A stretch of 64,000 nucleotides of DNA from Bolinopsis microptera (taxonomy: Eukaryota; Ctenophora; Tentaculata; Lobata; Bolinopsidae): contig NC_087079.1 in NCBI RefSeq assembly GCF_026151205.1, positions 1,054,001-1,118,000 on the forward strand, in the 5' to 3' direction. How positions within the stretch are numbered: the stretch's first letter is position 1; the number at the start of each line of letters is the position of its first letter. The translations under genes were made by a program, and so were the position numbers. A model generated the notes under the pieces. That model ran no database searches, was not told the DNA's origin, and was given only the letters and a program-made list of their open reading frames with translations. Below are positions 24,901-31,967 of the stretch, piece after piece.

Positions 24901-25209
24901 TATTTCTAACTGTCAAACTAACCCCCAGGTTACGGTAACTTTACAGACCGGAGAACTCCCTCCCCTCCTCCCGGTCCCCTCCCCACCGCTATCTCCCTCC
25001 ACAGCTCCCTCAACTACAGAGTAAAGTCAGCTATGAGCTTCACCGCACCTGGCGCCCCTCCTTCTCCTGTCCTCTCCAGGTCCCAGTCTAGTAGTGCCAC
25101 GCACATCACAGAGACTCCCTCTCCAGTATTAGCTAAAGCTGCTGTGTTAAGGAATGCTAGCGAACTCTTCCTGTGTTACAGTGCTGCTGCTACAGCTAGT
25201 GTGGGCTAG
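925..25209 (+). CDS. Nine-exon gene of unknown function with basic S-A-P motifs
   Basis: Proposed exons are 925-1017, 1321-1387, 1579-1736, 2135-2194, 3792-3926, 7568-7701, 7979-8068, 24031-24155 and 24929-25209. All are bounded by AG/GT, and the phases fit at every junction, giving 1143 nt or 380 aa. The start MDTGEES is the first ATG of the first exon and has in-frame stops before it. The protein is basic and Pro/Ser-rich, with a recurring [KR]-x-x-SAP motif (SRVASAP, KRVQSAP, KRITSAP). A charged, probably helical stretch follows (DEEWHDKIVEQHETRRR to RDKCYRSKK), then a Ser/Pro-rich tail. I do not recognise the family. An exact X-box beside and within its exons hints at a ciliary gene, but that is inference only. 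The 2135-2194 exon and the donor at 1737 (GTTTGA) are the weakest parts. Intron 7 is ~16 kb and contains four receptor genes. Confidence 0.6.
1818..1912. repeat. ATCGTTATAGTAGTAGTA minisatellite
   Basis: About five units of roughly 20 nt in an intron of the first gene. Between here and 2135 I see nothing else. Confidence 0.8.
2294..2352. repeat. TATAGTAG-type microsatellite
   Basis: Short reiteration of TATAGTAGTATA units in an intron. A second small run of ACTACAC units lies at 2908-2936. The rest of 2353-3197 shows no supported gene. Confidence 0.8.
3198..3785. repeat. 13-nt minisatellite GGTAACCACCCCT abutting a splice acceptor
   Basis: About 45 units of GGTAACCACCCCT with small variants run up to the acceptor TTTTGCAG of the exon at 3792. 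The pyrimidine-rich repeat therefore supplies the polypyrimidine tract. The unit length of 13 keeps minus-strand frames open as a VTRGGYQGWLPG-like repeat, which I treat as a composition artefact. Confidence 0.95.
4085..5191. repeat. CT-rich minisatellite, left block
   Basis: Tandem array built on CACTCTTTAACCACC plus (CT)n plus CCAA or CTAG, about 27-32 nt per unit with variable CT length. It lies in the intron 3927-7567. At about 4530-4612 it contains a copy of the acceptor and first 33 nt of the exon at 7568. Confidence 0.95.
4578..4612 (+). other. Decoy copy of the exon 7568 start with its acceptor
   Basis: From about 4530 to 4611 the sequence matches 7520-7601 essentially base for base, including CTCGCAG followed by AAAGGCGG. 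It then returns to the CT-rich repeat instead of continuing the exon. It is a partial exon duplication with a usable-looking 3' splice site but no donor of its own, about 3 kb upstream of the real one. Confidence 0.85.
5192..6556. mobile_element. Foldback/MITE element with ~670-bp inverted arms at a TTAA site
   Basis: Arms 5192-5861 and 5887-6556 are near-perfect reverse complements around a ~25-bp centre. The ends read TTAA then G-run CCAATGG, and CCATTGG C-run then TTAA. The element sits inside the CT-rich minisatellite exactly where a normal unit has CTTTAACCACC, so TTAA is the likely target duplication. No transposase is encoded. TTAA duplications with G-rich ends recall Kolobok/T2-type or piggyBac-class MITEs; the superfamily is inference. 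The few arm mismatches suggest a recent insertion or ongoing arm correction. Confidence 0.9.
6557..7540. repeat. CT-rich minisatellite, right block
   Basis: Continuation of the array at 4085-5191 on the far side of the foldback element, ending at the acceptor of the exon at 7568. Confidence 0.95.
7688..7806 (+). repeat. Exon end and donor duplicated (2 x 59 nt)
   Basis: A 59-nt unit begins in the exon at AGTCTTAGACCAGC, crosses the donor GTGAGT at 7702, and is repeated once. This leaves a second identical donor at 7761. Confidence 0.9.
8069..8510. promoter_or_regulatory. Array of perfect RFX X-box palindromes in a minisatellite
   Basis: Immediately after the donor of exon 7979-8068 lies a minisatellite of GTTGTTACCATGGTAACTACTACA-like units. 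I count eight exact GTTACCATGGTAAC palindromes and at least two GTTATCATGGTAAC variants. The palindrome matches the RFX X-box consensus GTNRCC(N0-3)RGYAAC. Function as an enhancer is inference; the motif match is direct. Confidence 0.75.
8511..9507. other. Intronic stretch with small duplications
   Basis: No gene seen. It has two copies of a ~45-nt segment (8712-8757 and 8772-8818), two copies of a ~46-nt segment around 8980-9062, and an X-box variant GTTACCATGGTTAC at 9216-9229. Confidence 0.6.
9508..9682. repeat. ~43-nt tandem repeat (about 4 units)
   Basis: Four near-identical units starting ACCTTGATCACCAGCTGAAG and ending TTTAAATATTCCGAT. From 9683 to 11000 I see no supported gene. Confidence 0.9.
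11018..11102. repeat. Two-copy ~46-nt repeat upstream of a receptor gene
   Basis: The segment TTTACTTTCTAGATTACAGC and following bases occurs twice, ending about 40 nt before the ATG at 11142, so it probably lies in the 5' flank or UTR. Confidence 0.85.
11142..12176 (+). CDS. Single-exon 7TM receptor (rhodopsin-like), nested in an intron
   Basis: 344 aa, with seven hydrophobic segments at roughly 26-46, 54-80, 100-127, 143-165, 197-226, 258-284 and 300-322. C99 and C187 are candidates for the conserved extracellular disulphide. The DRY motif is replaced by LVRS at 122-125. TM6 has LPWAG, and TM7 has SPLVY where NPxxY is expected. It is plainly related to the paralogues at 18701-19790 and 21524-22450 (shared IKQGLQTFALLLPGY, TTLPWAGMIVYTVEITEM, GCSPLVY). 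It differs from both by eight extra residues after P84, caused by a 24-nt duplication around an X-box. The ligand is unknown. It lies on the same strand as the host gene. Confidence 0.9.
   Translation: MFRVPDIEENFVPNPYKLSLSISKWVTIPAGALLFISSTLTVYLIIKHFRPLLKLYLSVLMYLFSQLLLLTVVMSFFILELVSPTDTHVTMVTDTHDRCRIKQGLQTFALLLPGYCVLIITLVRSLFVTFPLSYSHFIKKRYQLAGLGVSVLVCGLVSAAPSLGLCSVTVTKEIVGGEGNTDEITICGFEDKSEMACKAFFGILLALGFILPVLSVIILYFYIIRVVIRARKSHSILTKSASSSSEHFKSKESMEQRSVPWSIIAILVVCLTTTLPWAGMIVYTVEITEMLANGGQFSYVFDVFYSVLQILIGCSPLVYLLTTNSMRGELLRMFQGSCSRRNNS
12177..12891. other. Region between receptor genes
   Basis: The first 55 nt repeat GAGCCTACGTGAGACTAC-like units that start at the receptor stop codon. 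An X-box variant GTTACCATGGTTAC is at 12380-12393, flanked by 16-nt direct repeats with one mismatch. No further gene seen. Confidence 0.6.
12892..16693 (-). CDS. LDLa-repeat 7TM receptor, LGR/relaxin-receptor type, with hevein-like repeats
   Basis: Proposed exons on the minus strand are 16693-16633 (signal peptide MGVKLSIALLIVLVQGIFC), 16419-15845 and 15786-12892, giving about 1176 aa. Exon 2 has two Cys-rich repeats of the form RCG...EC...PCCS...CG.T..HC...VDY, resembling hevein/chitin-binding modules. Exon 3 has about six LDL-receptor class A modules (for example CDGDNDCTEGEDEQDC and CDGMWDCPDGSDEL) and then a 7TM domain. TM2 reads SGDLVIGLYLV, as in LGR and relaxin receptors; TM6 has FLCWVPF and TM7 has SVINPLIY. 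The second extracellular loop is unusually long (~110 aa). No leucine-rich repeats are seen. The exon 2/3 join is uncertain: the frames only connect through a 58-nt candidate intron (15787-15844) or a frameshift. It is likely a plasma-membrane receptor; the ligand is unknown. Confidence 0.8.
16694..18700. other. Intergenic, diverged duplicated segments
   Basis: No gene supported. Segments at about 16975-17165 and 17585-17765 are diverged copies (shared GAAATTAC..GCGAAAT, GGCCTATTTA, GAACTGAGATGATT-like words). They may be an old duplication of a receptor 5' flank. Confidence 0.45.
18701..19790 (-). pseudogene. 7TM receptor paralogue broken by a one-base insertion
   Basis: Two overlapping reading frames, 19790-19155 and 19225-18701, together cover a complete 7TM receptor of the same family as 11142-12176. 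Compared with the intact paralogue at 21524-22450, there is one extra C in the CC at 19210-19211. It shifts the frame just after SFGLCN and ends the first half in a premature stop. The N-terminus is a Pro-rich extension (PPPPP, IPTPP repeats) before NPFKHNLPLS. All seven TM segments, the LPWAG motif and the CSPLVY motif are otherwise preserved, so the break is recent or is a sequencing or assembly error. Confidence 0.85.
19791..21523. other. Region between receptor paralogues
   Basis: It contains a TACACTATACACTGTACA-type microsatellite at about 20415-20665, whose open frames are a by-product of the repeat. No other gene is supported. Confidence 0.65.
20415..20665. repeat. TACACTATA/TGTACA microsatellite
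   Basis: Imperfect reiteration of TATACACTGTACAC and related words, partly self-complementary. Confidence 0.9.
21524..22450 (-). CDS. Single-exon 7TM receptor paralogue
   Basis: 308 aa from MGFSFPSY. It is nearly identical to the broken copy at 18701-19790 and related to the receptor at 11142. The seven TM segments are complete, with TM3 GVRSIF, TM6 LPWAG and TM7 CSPLVYLLTT. The chosen Met lies at the very start of TM1. The two relatives have an NPFK or NPYK-containing extracellular N-terminus before this point. Here that segment (GPPVPNPFKHNL, about 22453-22495) is in another frame because one C is missing near 22455. The true N-terminus may therefore be lost, spliced, or hidden by a sequence error. 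Confidence 0.8.
   Translation of the reverse strand: MGFSFPSYIALVIFSALVFYIIFKRFRPLLNIYLSVLFYIMSQLLLLMVLSVSWITEQLDPEETESRCQIKQGLQTFALLLPGYSILIITGVRSIFITFPLSHFYYLKKRYQLATFGGALLICGLIAAAPSFGLCNAVVQTTLVNGQREEMEYCSYDDRNKLECKVFYSVVLVVGLLLPNISVITLYIYICRLAAKAKETHRSLTESSTTSIKETKAMTEQRTIPWSIVAILAVCLSTTLPWAGMIVYTVEITEMHAEGEKLSYIFDVFYSVLQILIGCSPLVYLLTTNSMLKELVKMLKSAKDCCRR
22954..23208. repeat. GACAATTGACCCCC satellite with TTAGGG, copy 1
   Basis: Units of GACAATTGACCCCC alternate with a longer composite (ATTACACTGGGGTCAATTGTC, GCGAAATCTAGGGCTTAGTA). GGTTAGGGTTAGGGTTAGGG sits inside at about 23154-23173. It begins GGTACCGCGACAATTG and ends TTTTCGCCCACTCC, and is flanked by a 29-bp direct repeat (22925-22953 and 23212-23240). 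It is the inverted counterpart of 34548-35163. Confidence 0.8.
23241..24030. other. Intronic stretch, poly-C and ATTACT runs
   Basis: It contains GTAGCATTATTACTATTACTA repeats (23755-23820) and two C-runs at about 23899 and 23963, both preceded by related sequence. No gene seen. Confidence 0.6.
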
Positions 25210-25370
25210 GTTACCATAGTTACCATAGTTACCATAGTTACACTAGGCATTGCACAGCTATATAGTGTGGGCTATGCATTGTACAGCTAGCGTGGGCTAG
25301 ACATTGCACAGCTATATAGTTACCATAGTTACACTAGGCACTGCACAGCTAGTGTAGGCTAGGCATTGCT
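25207..25370. repeat. Repeats of the stop-codon region in the 3' UTR
   Basis: The end of the first gene's coding sequence (ACAGCTAGTGTGGGCTAG) recurs in variant form several times downstream, mixed with GTTACCATA units. Confidence 0.8.
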
Positions 25371-25976
25371 ATTATTCACTTTCTCTTTACACATGTTGTT
25401 TTTTGCAGTCGGGCGTGAGGTTTCCGTATCAATGATGTCTTCAACTGATCAGAAGTTTTCTTAATTAATACGTATAACAGTCTACCAACAATTTGATCTT
25501 TGAAAATATGGGAATTGTTGCATAATGCACTTAAGCATTTTTGTTTTGGATTGTTTGGAATAAACTATGGATAATATGTGATCAAAATATTTGAAATTTA
25601 TCGATAAATGGGTTATGAATATTGAATATAATGTTTCTCTTAGGTTTTTTGTTAATTGTTAATTGTTACCTTAAAGCTAGATAGAGGTAATAACACTACA
25701 CGAATCTACCAGGTATCACCTTCAAGTTAGATATAGGTAATAGCACTACACGAATCCACCAGTTGTCACTTTCAAGTTAGATAAAGAGGTATTTTGTCTG
25801 GTAAATATCTCCGTTAATGGCTCACCTATCTTTCCTAGCATGCTTCATCGATTATTACCCCTTCGACCTTAAATTTGTTTAATAATACCAACTCTGATAA
25901 TATTTTGAATAGCCATTAATTGTCGAATTGGGGATGTGCTTCTACAGAGATACTTACTTGGATACTTTGATGAGGT

Positions 25977-26640
25977 TTAGCCAAAATAGTCAGGGACGTC
26001 GTGCTGGATGTTCCAGTCTAATAATGAGTTAGGGCATAATGTCGTGTAACTCGGACTTGGACATTTATCCGGAACTTTGTAAAGATACTGTCCTATAGCT
26101 GCTTCGAATGCGTTAAATCCGTTACAGTGTAATTTATGGTCTCGGGCAGAAGATTTCAAAGTTAGGTAGGTTTTACAGAGAAAGAGTTCTCATAGAGGGT
26201 CTGGACAGCTGATGGACAGCTTTTTGGGGGTTGAGGAACCTCTGCTCTCAATCCAAACCTGTCAGACGAGTGGAATGTCATTTTGTCATCAGCCTTTTTC
26301 TGGAGGATTTTCCATGTATTACTACCTCTCGCCTTCTTTGGAGTGATGGCTGATCGAGATATAATTATCTCTCCCAGTAGTCCATTTCTTGATAGCCAGA
26401 TATTCTGCGTGTAAAAGGTCTTTGAATGGCTTCCAGAGTCTGGATATCTTGAACTTTGTGGGGATTCACAGGGGGAACAGTTTATGCTGGTTTCGATTGA
26501 CCATTTACTAACTCTGTCGAGGTATCCTTGGTTACCATAGTTACTTGGAGGAGAGCCAGATCTCTTTCATATTCGATTGGTCTGGAAACTTTGTCGTCTG
26601 AAAAATTATTGACTTTGATTGTTGGATAGTGTTTACTATT
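25977..26640 (-). pseudogene. Degraded LINE, C-terminal part of the reverse-transcriptase protein
   Basis: Read on the minus strand, the sequence encodes IQTLEAIQRPFTRRISG..EMDYWER, then a stop, then SLQRRRE, typical of the thumb and C-terminal region of CR1/jockey-like LINE proteins. After frame changes comes a 60-aa stretch ending PDYFG. Several stops and shifts make it a relic. Confidence 0.7.
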
Positions 26641-27080
26641 AGTCCCAGGAACAGAAGGGACTGTTTTTCATTAACAAGGACTGTTTGGATCCTATTTTCA
26701 GAGATGAAGTATAATTAAATAGTTTAATTACTACTATTATGCATCATCTTGTGATAATATTACATAAAACCAGGGTTTCAGTTAAGAATAAGATTATAAG
26801 ATAAAAATGGCAAAGTTTGCATTTACTATAATTGCAGTTCTCTATGATAATTTGTAAGCAAAAATTTCGATCAATAAAACTTGTATTGACTTTCTATTTA
26901 ATAACAAACCACTGGTAGCAGGGGGATTGTCAGTGAAATGCCGTCTCATTTCTTTATATGTGGGCGATCGCTGAATTTCCCGATCCATGATAACATTTAA
27001 ACGTCTAATATCATATTATTGATCATGAGAGTCATTTCTTATTTCTGTGATTTTTATCTTTGCAACCCTATCCTATGTTG
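26641..27080. other. No recognisable feature
   Basis: AT-rich sequence with no coding or repeat structure that I can support. Confidence 0.5.
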
Positions 27081-27084
27081 TATC

Positions 27085-27178
27085 ACGTGGTGACCCCCAC
27101 TGTCGCTTCACTATAGTCTTCGACGATACAGGGGGAGCCGCACACTTCGTGCGCGGCGGGTCATACAACGTATGACAA
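27085..27178. repeat. Structured ~95-bp element, copy 1
   Basis: Starts TGACCCCCACTGTCG and ends GTCATACAACGTATGAC. It contains a stem-loop (GACCCCCACTGTCG with CGATACAGGGGG), a near-palindrome GCCGCACACTTCGTGCGCGGC, and a terminal inverted repeat GTCATAC-AAC-GTATGAC. Second copy at 31086-31179 in the same orientation. Confidence 0.75.
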
Positions 27179-27615
27179 ATCCTATGGCTATGCAAGCTGA
27201 CACGGATCTGTGAATGATAATTCATGATTAATTGAACAAAAAATGCGGCCACATATGTTTTGTGGATGCCTGCTTAAATTCTGATCCGTGATGCAATGGC
27301 GTATAATATTTGCCTGTTCATGAGCATGAAGATAACTGATAAGGCGGAGTGACAGGCTAGGATGACCACCACCCATTAAATCATTTTATTTATATTTTAT
27401 GCAACCCTATGCTCATTGTTTATGCAAGCTGCACAGATCAGATGTAAAAATGTCATTCTTTGCGTGAGGTTGGTGTGGAACCATATTTTCTTGATCAAAC
27501 CAACGCTACACTGCATGGCAACATAATACATAATAGTAATACGTGACTACCGCACAAAGTTTGCGCGCGAATAGAAGTATACACTTACAACTCGTCAATT
27601 AAGTCGACTTCTGAT

Positions 27616-28926
27616 ATGAGTATACTTCCCCTGAAAAAAGTGAGCAATATACTTGCACCAGTGCTTAGCTGCCTAGTCTCTGCGTCTCTACATCAGGGGA
27701 AGTTTCCGCATAAATTGAAAATCGCGAAAGTAGTTCCACTTCACAAAGGTGGGTCACGTGCTGAAGTTTCAAACTATCGACCTATCTCACTACTCTCATG
27801 TTTCTCAAAAATCTTTGAAAAAATTATGCAAGCGCGACTATTAGATCACTTAAAGACAGAGAAAATCCTATTTGACTCTCAATACGGATTTCGGGCTGGG
27901 CACAGCTGCAAACATGCTTTACTAGAAGCCCAAAACCATATTCACAGGGCACTAGAAAAAAAGCAGGTCACAGCACTGCTTCTATTGGACTACAGCAAGG
28001 CCTTTGACATGGTTGACAGCAGTATTCTTCTGAGAAAACTTGAGCACTATGGAGTTCGGGGGTTGGCTTTATCTTGGTTTCACTCATATCTAACCGATAG
28101 AGAGCAATACGTGAGCGTCAACAACTGCAAGTCCTCTCACCTCAAACTTAACTACGGAGTACCACAGGGCTCCATTCTCGGACCAATTCTGTTCATAATC
28201 TACATCAACGACCTTCCTCAGATTAGTAATTTAGCTAAACATATTTATTTCGCTGACGACGCAAACCTAATAATAAGTACAGATACATTTGAACAACTTA
28301 ATGCATTGGTGAATGAGATTCTGACTTTGATAATTGATTGGGCTACTAATAACGGGCTTAAATTAAATGCTAGCAAAACTAAATATATGATCCTTACAAA
28401 TAAGAAAACTAAGGATATAGAAATCTACATGGGAGGTGAGCGACTAAAGCAAAGTTATCACGAAAAGTTTCTTGGCGTGATTATTGATACTAAGCTAAAT
28501 TGGGCCCACCACATTAGACATTTAGCCACTAAAGTATCTAGAAATGCGGGTATTCTCTACAAACTCAAAGGCTCAGTACCTAACAAAGCACTCAAGTTGA
28601 TATACAACAGCTTTGTTCAGTCTCACTTGTACTACTGCTGCACAGTTTGGGGAACAAGATCGCTAAACTCCGTTAAAAGAGTCTTCTCGGAGCAGAAAAA
28701 GGGCATTCGCGCTGCAGATAACCAATACCACCGCTATTTTTATGACAAAGATCTGAATAGCACACCTTCACACACAAAGGAAATTTTCAATAAACTAGAA
28801 GTATTAGCTTTACCGAACGTGATAGCTAAATGTATATTATGCTTAATGCACAAAGTTTATTCTAACACTAACTGCACCACCAAATATTATAAGAATGTTC
28901 ACTGTTTCAAACTTAAACGCACCTAG
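27616..28926 (+). CDS. LINE reverse transcriptase
   Basis: 436 aa with RT motifs in order: KVVPLHKGG (38-46) and NYRPISLLSC (53-62), QYGFRAGHSC (89-98), LLDYSKAFD with the catalytic Asp at 125, YGVPQGSILGP (180-190), and YFADDAN with the catalytic Asp pair at 214-215. It ends in a stop at 28924-28926. The next frame continues at 28895-29185 with a normal LINE C-terminus (SISYIGPKLYNQTVN), so a single frameshift near 28900-28920 has probably split one protein. It is more intact than the other LINE pieces in the window. The clade (CR1/L2/jockey group) is inference. Confidence 0.9.
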   Translation: MSILPLKKVSNILAPVLSCLVSASLHQGKFPHKLKIAKVVPLHKGGSRAEVSNYRPISLLSCFSKIFEKIMQARLLDHLKTEKILFDSQYGFRAGHSCKHALLEAQNHIHRALEKKQVTALLLLDYSKAFDMVDSSILLRKLEHYGVRGLALSWFHSYLTDREQYVSVNNCKSSHLKLNYGVPQGSILGPILFIIYINDLPQISNLAKHIYFADDANLIISTDTFEQLNALVNEILTLIIDWATNNGLKLNASKTKYMILTNKKTKDIEIYMGGERLKQSYHEKFLGVIIDTKLNWAHHIRHLATKVSRNAGILYKLKGSVPNKALKLIYNSFVQSHLYYCCTVWGTRSLNSVKRVFSEQKKGIRAADNQYHRYFYDKDLNSTPSHTKEIFNKLEVLALPNVIAKCILCLMHKVYSNTNCTTKYYKNVHCFKLKRT

Positions 28927-29185
28927 AAGAGAACCTGAGTTCTTTGCAGTACCATTTAACCGTTTATGTAATTCAGACAAGAGCATTTCTTACATTGGGC
29001 CTAAGTTATATAACCAAACAGTCAACATAATTAACAAGGACATAAAATATGTCACCACTTGCCTACAAGACAAATTCCTAAATTCATTCAAGTCTACAGT
29101 CAACAAGCATGTGCTTACTGCACAAGCACATAAACCGGATGACAAGGACTGGGACAACTCAAATTTCGTACTTTTGGAAATTTAA
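28895..29185 (+). pseudogene. C-terminal end of the LINE protein in a shifted frame
   Basis: Overlaps the end of the RT frame. It encodes REPEFFAVPFNRLCNSDKSI and YIGPKLYNQ, matching the usual C-terminus after the RT thumb in jockey/CR1-type elements. It is separated from the RT by a frame change. Confidence 0.7.
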
Positions 29186-29684
29186 ATAATTTGGTACAAC
29201 ATACGTTGATCATAATAACGAGCAACAAAACTTTAACCTCATAACAAAATATGACTATCTTCGAGCATTTTTTTACAATGCTATCGACACCGCGCAATTT
29301 CACTGTCATTTACAACTTTTAAAAGATAAAAATATCACCGCGCATTCTTCAGACCCTGTGTCGCTGTTCTAAATTTATGTCAAGAGATAAGAGTTATTTA
29401 AAATTCTTAATAGTACTATTTAAATTTGCTAATAGCATAATCATATTTTATACATTATTAATACTTTATACATTGTGTGCATATATTTATATTTGATTGT
29501 AATTAAAGATTTTAAGGCGTTAGTGCCGAGTAATGCCTTCGGGTAGTGCTCCTCAATCAATCACTTACAGCGTGTGTCATATCAAGCAATTGCTGTTTTC
29601 ACGTGCTACTGCACTATATTAGTTTAAAATTTGTTACAATTTTCTAACTTTTGGTTTATTTCACCCGCGATCCTCCGGACTTCC

Positions 29685-30005
29685 GAATTTTGAGAAACCA
29701 GCGTTCAAAAATGGCTCTTACTAATTCGCTCGCCCAAAAATTTCACGTGACTTTGGTTTTTATGGTTTTGCATCCGTACAAAACGGTTTTACATAAATCC
29801 TAACCATAACCCTCACCACAACCCTAACCCTAAACAATCGAATTCGTATTTTACCAGCCTGTCACGTGACCAAAACGGTTTTTTGCCCATAACTCTCCAG
29901 GGAAGCATTTTAACCCTATACTACGTCATGGGGTGTGATTCAGAATCAGCGTCCAAAAATACACCGATTTAGATCACTTTCATGCCCAAAGGGCCTTTTC
30001 ACAAG
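29685..30005. repeat. Left arm of a dispersed inverted repeat
   Basis: Reverse-complementary, with moderate divergence, to 30385-30720. Shared words include GGTTTTACATAAA, CAATCGAATTCGT, CATAACTCTCCAGG and GCGTCCAAAAATACA. Together they form a foldback of ~320-bp arms with a ~380-bp centre. Confidence 0.75.
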
Positions 30006-30384
30006 AATTTTCTTAAAATTTGGGCGAGCAATTAAGTAGGAGCGTTCAAAAATGCATCGATTCAAGTTGGTTTCAATTTTCAGATCCTTTTTAGAAAAAT
30101 CTCAAAATTGGAATGTAAATTGATTTTATAGCAGACTCTCGTATAGTAGTTGTAATTGTTAATTCTAAAATTTGCATATTTGAGCAAAAACCGTATAATT
30201 ATTTCACATAGCCATTGGCCATGAGTCTACACTTCAGCGCACATAGCCATGTGTCTTCGCGTACTGCGTGACGCGCTTGTTTCACAAGTAAAATAGTGTC
30301 GCGCGCTACTGCAGCATGCAAGCGAAAGGGCTTTGGTTAGAGCAATCGATTTAATTATCAAAACCTACCAATAGTATGTTAAAG

Positions 30385-30720
30385 TGATTCAAATCAATGT
30401 ATTTTTGGACGCTGATTCCGAATCACCTTTCACGACGTAGGTTAAAAATGCTTACCTGTGACCTGGAGAGTTATGGGCGAAAAACCATTTTAGTCGCGTG
30501 GCAGGCTATAGCAGCTAGTAAAACACGAATTCGATTGTTTAATTAGGGCTCGGGTTAGTATAGGCAATAGGGTTACGGATTGTGTTAAGGGTTGGGATTA
30601 GTATAGGGTTTATGTAAAACCTTTTTGTTTGTCTGCAAAACCATAAAACCAAAGTGCAAAGTCACGTAATAATTTTTGAGCTAGCAAATTAGTAAATAAT
30701 CCCATTGCCCATAAAACTAA
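30385..30720. repeat. Right arm of the inverted repeat
   Basis: Partner of 29685-30005. It contains degenerate TTAGGG-like words (GGGTTAGTATAGGG). Confidence 0.75.
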
Positions 30721-31085
30721 ATTTTAGTGCTAGATGGTAACATCCAACATACAATTATGAATTATAAATATACTTGATCTGCAGAGTGCAAAATAAATAA
30801 GTATGGTATCACATATCAGCTAGCGCGCTGGTATATAATTAATAATAGTAGTACACGCTGTTAAAGTCGGCCTGACCACACCACCACTCTCATTACCACA
30901 GTTGGTGAAAGAACCCAATCGCCGGGCTTTTATTTTTAGCATATCCAACCATCAAACATTATGTTACAGCTAAAAGCAGCGTATTTTGCCCCATTTTCAT
31001 CACTATATCAACTCCGATATATATATATATAGATATCCACCAAATTTTTCGGACAGTTGTAAAAGCTAGTACATAGTATTACGTC

Positions 31086-31179
31086 GTGACCCCCATCGTC
31101 GTATCACTACCCCTGTAGAGTTTCTACGATACAGTGGGAGCCGCGCACTCGTGCGCGGCGGGTCATACAACGTATGACA
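31086..31179. repeat. Structured ~95-bp element, copy 2
   Basis: Same architecture as 27085-27178. It has a perfect hairpin GCCGCGCACTCGTGCGCGGC and the same terminal GTCATACAACGTATGAC. Compensated differences between the copies suggest that structure is kept. Confidence 0.75.
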
Positions 31180-31329
31180 AGTTTGATTGACGGTGTCAAC
31201 CTATCGAGATCGTTGCTCTGCGAAGCAAGAATGCTAGTTTGCGCGGCGCGTCGAAGCGGCGAAGTCCTCCAAATTACAAGTGAAAGCCCTATTGGAAGGT
31301 CTTCACCAAGGTTATGTGTTATGGATATC

Positions 31330-31720
31330 TTCGGGGTTATAGTTAGGGTTAGGGTTGGGATTAGGGTTTATGTAAATTGTAAAACCGTTTTGTACGGCTG
31401 CAAAACCATAAAAACCAAAGTCACGTGAAATTTTTGGGCGAGCGAATTAGTAAAAGCCCCAATTTTCAGAATGATCTCATTCAAGAAACCAAAGATATGA
31501 CAAAATAATACGACATAAATCAACGAATTTCATCAAATTACGCTGTTTCACTTTTATGCCTATTTTGCTCCAAAAGCCGCGCACAATCAAATGAAACTCA
31601 CTAATTTTTCTAAAAAGGTATACAACATTTGTTGCTCTAACCAGAGCCCTCTCGCTTGCAGTAGCGCGCGACCGCCGAAGGCGCGTCACGCAGTACGTGT
31701 ATACACATGGCTATGTGAAC
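31330..31720. repeat. Third copy of the dispersed repeat at 29685/30385
   Basis: 31330-31460 matches the outer part of 30560-30720 in the same orientation. 31625-31720 (GCTCTAACCAGAGCCCTCTCG and onward) matches 30200-30350 in reverse. It is a rearranged family member. Confidence 0.65.
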
Positions 31721-31842
31721 AAAATTTGGTACTGTGAAAATTCTCACAGTCTCTAGAAAACAATGGTAAACAAATTTTGAAAATCCGAGCAAGTTTATTT
31801 TATCGTGCACCCCTTAGTATGAGCCCAACCAATGACCAAGCT

Positions 31843-31967
31843 CATTCTCAAGGAAGACCAATATCCAGTATGAAGCCCGTCTTGATGTTGCAGCTGTCGG
31901 AGTGTATGCACCCTTTGAAAGAAAGTACTTTGACATCAGGGTCACACATCCTGACTGCGACAATTGA
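31843..31967 (+). pseudogene. Fragment of a retroelement C-terminal domain
   Basis: One frame reads TNIQYEARLDVAAVGVYAP then FERKYFDIRVTHPDC before a stop. This resembles the EARLDI..RGFW...FFDVRV..P block seen in many metazoan retroelement proteins. It is short and flanked by stops. Confidence 0.5.

Larger units (their letters stand above)
27560..29560 (+). mobile_element. 5'-truncated non-LTR retrotransposon
   Basis: It contains the reverse transcriptase of 27616-28926 and its C-terminal continuation. No AP endonuclease or ORF1 is seen upstream. The 3' part ends in AT-rich sequence near GATTTTAAGGCGTTAGTGCC; the exact ends are not determinable. Confidence 0.7.

Noticed and set aside
27085..27178. 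Hammerhead ribozyme or tRNA
   Set aside because: No CTGATGA/GAAA core on either strand and no tRNA A/B boxes in a cloverleaf; only generic hairpins.
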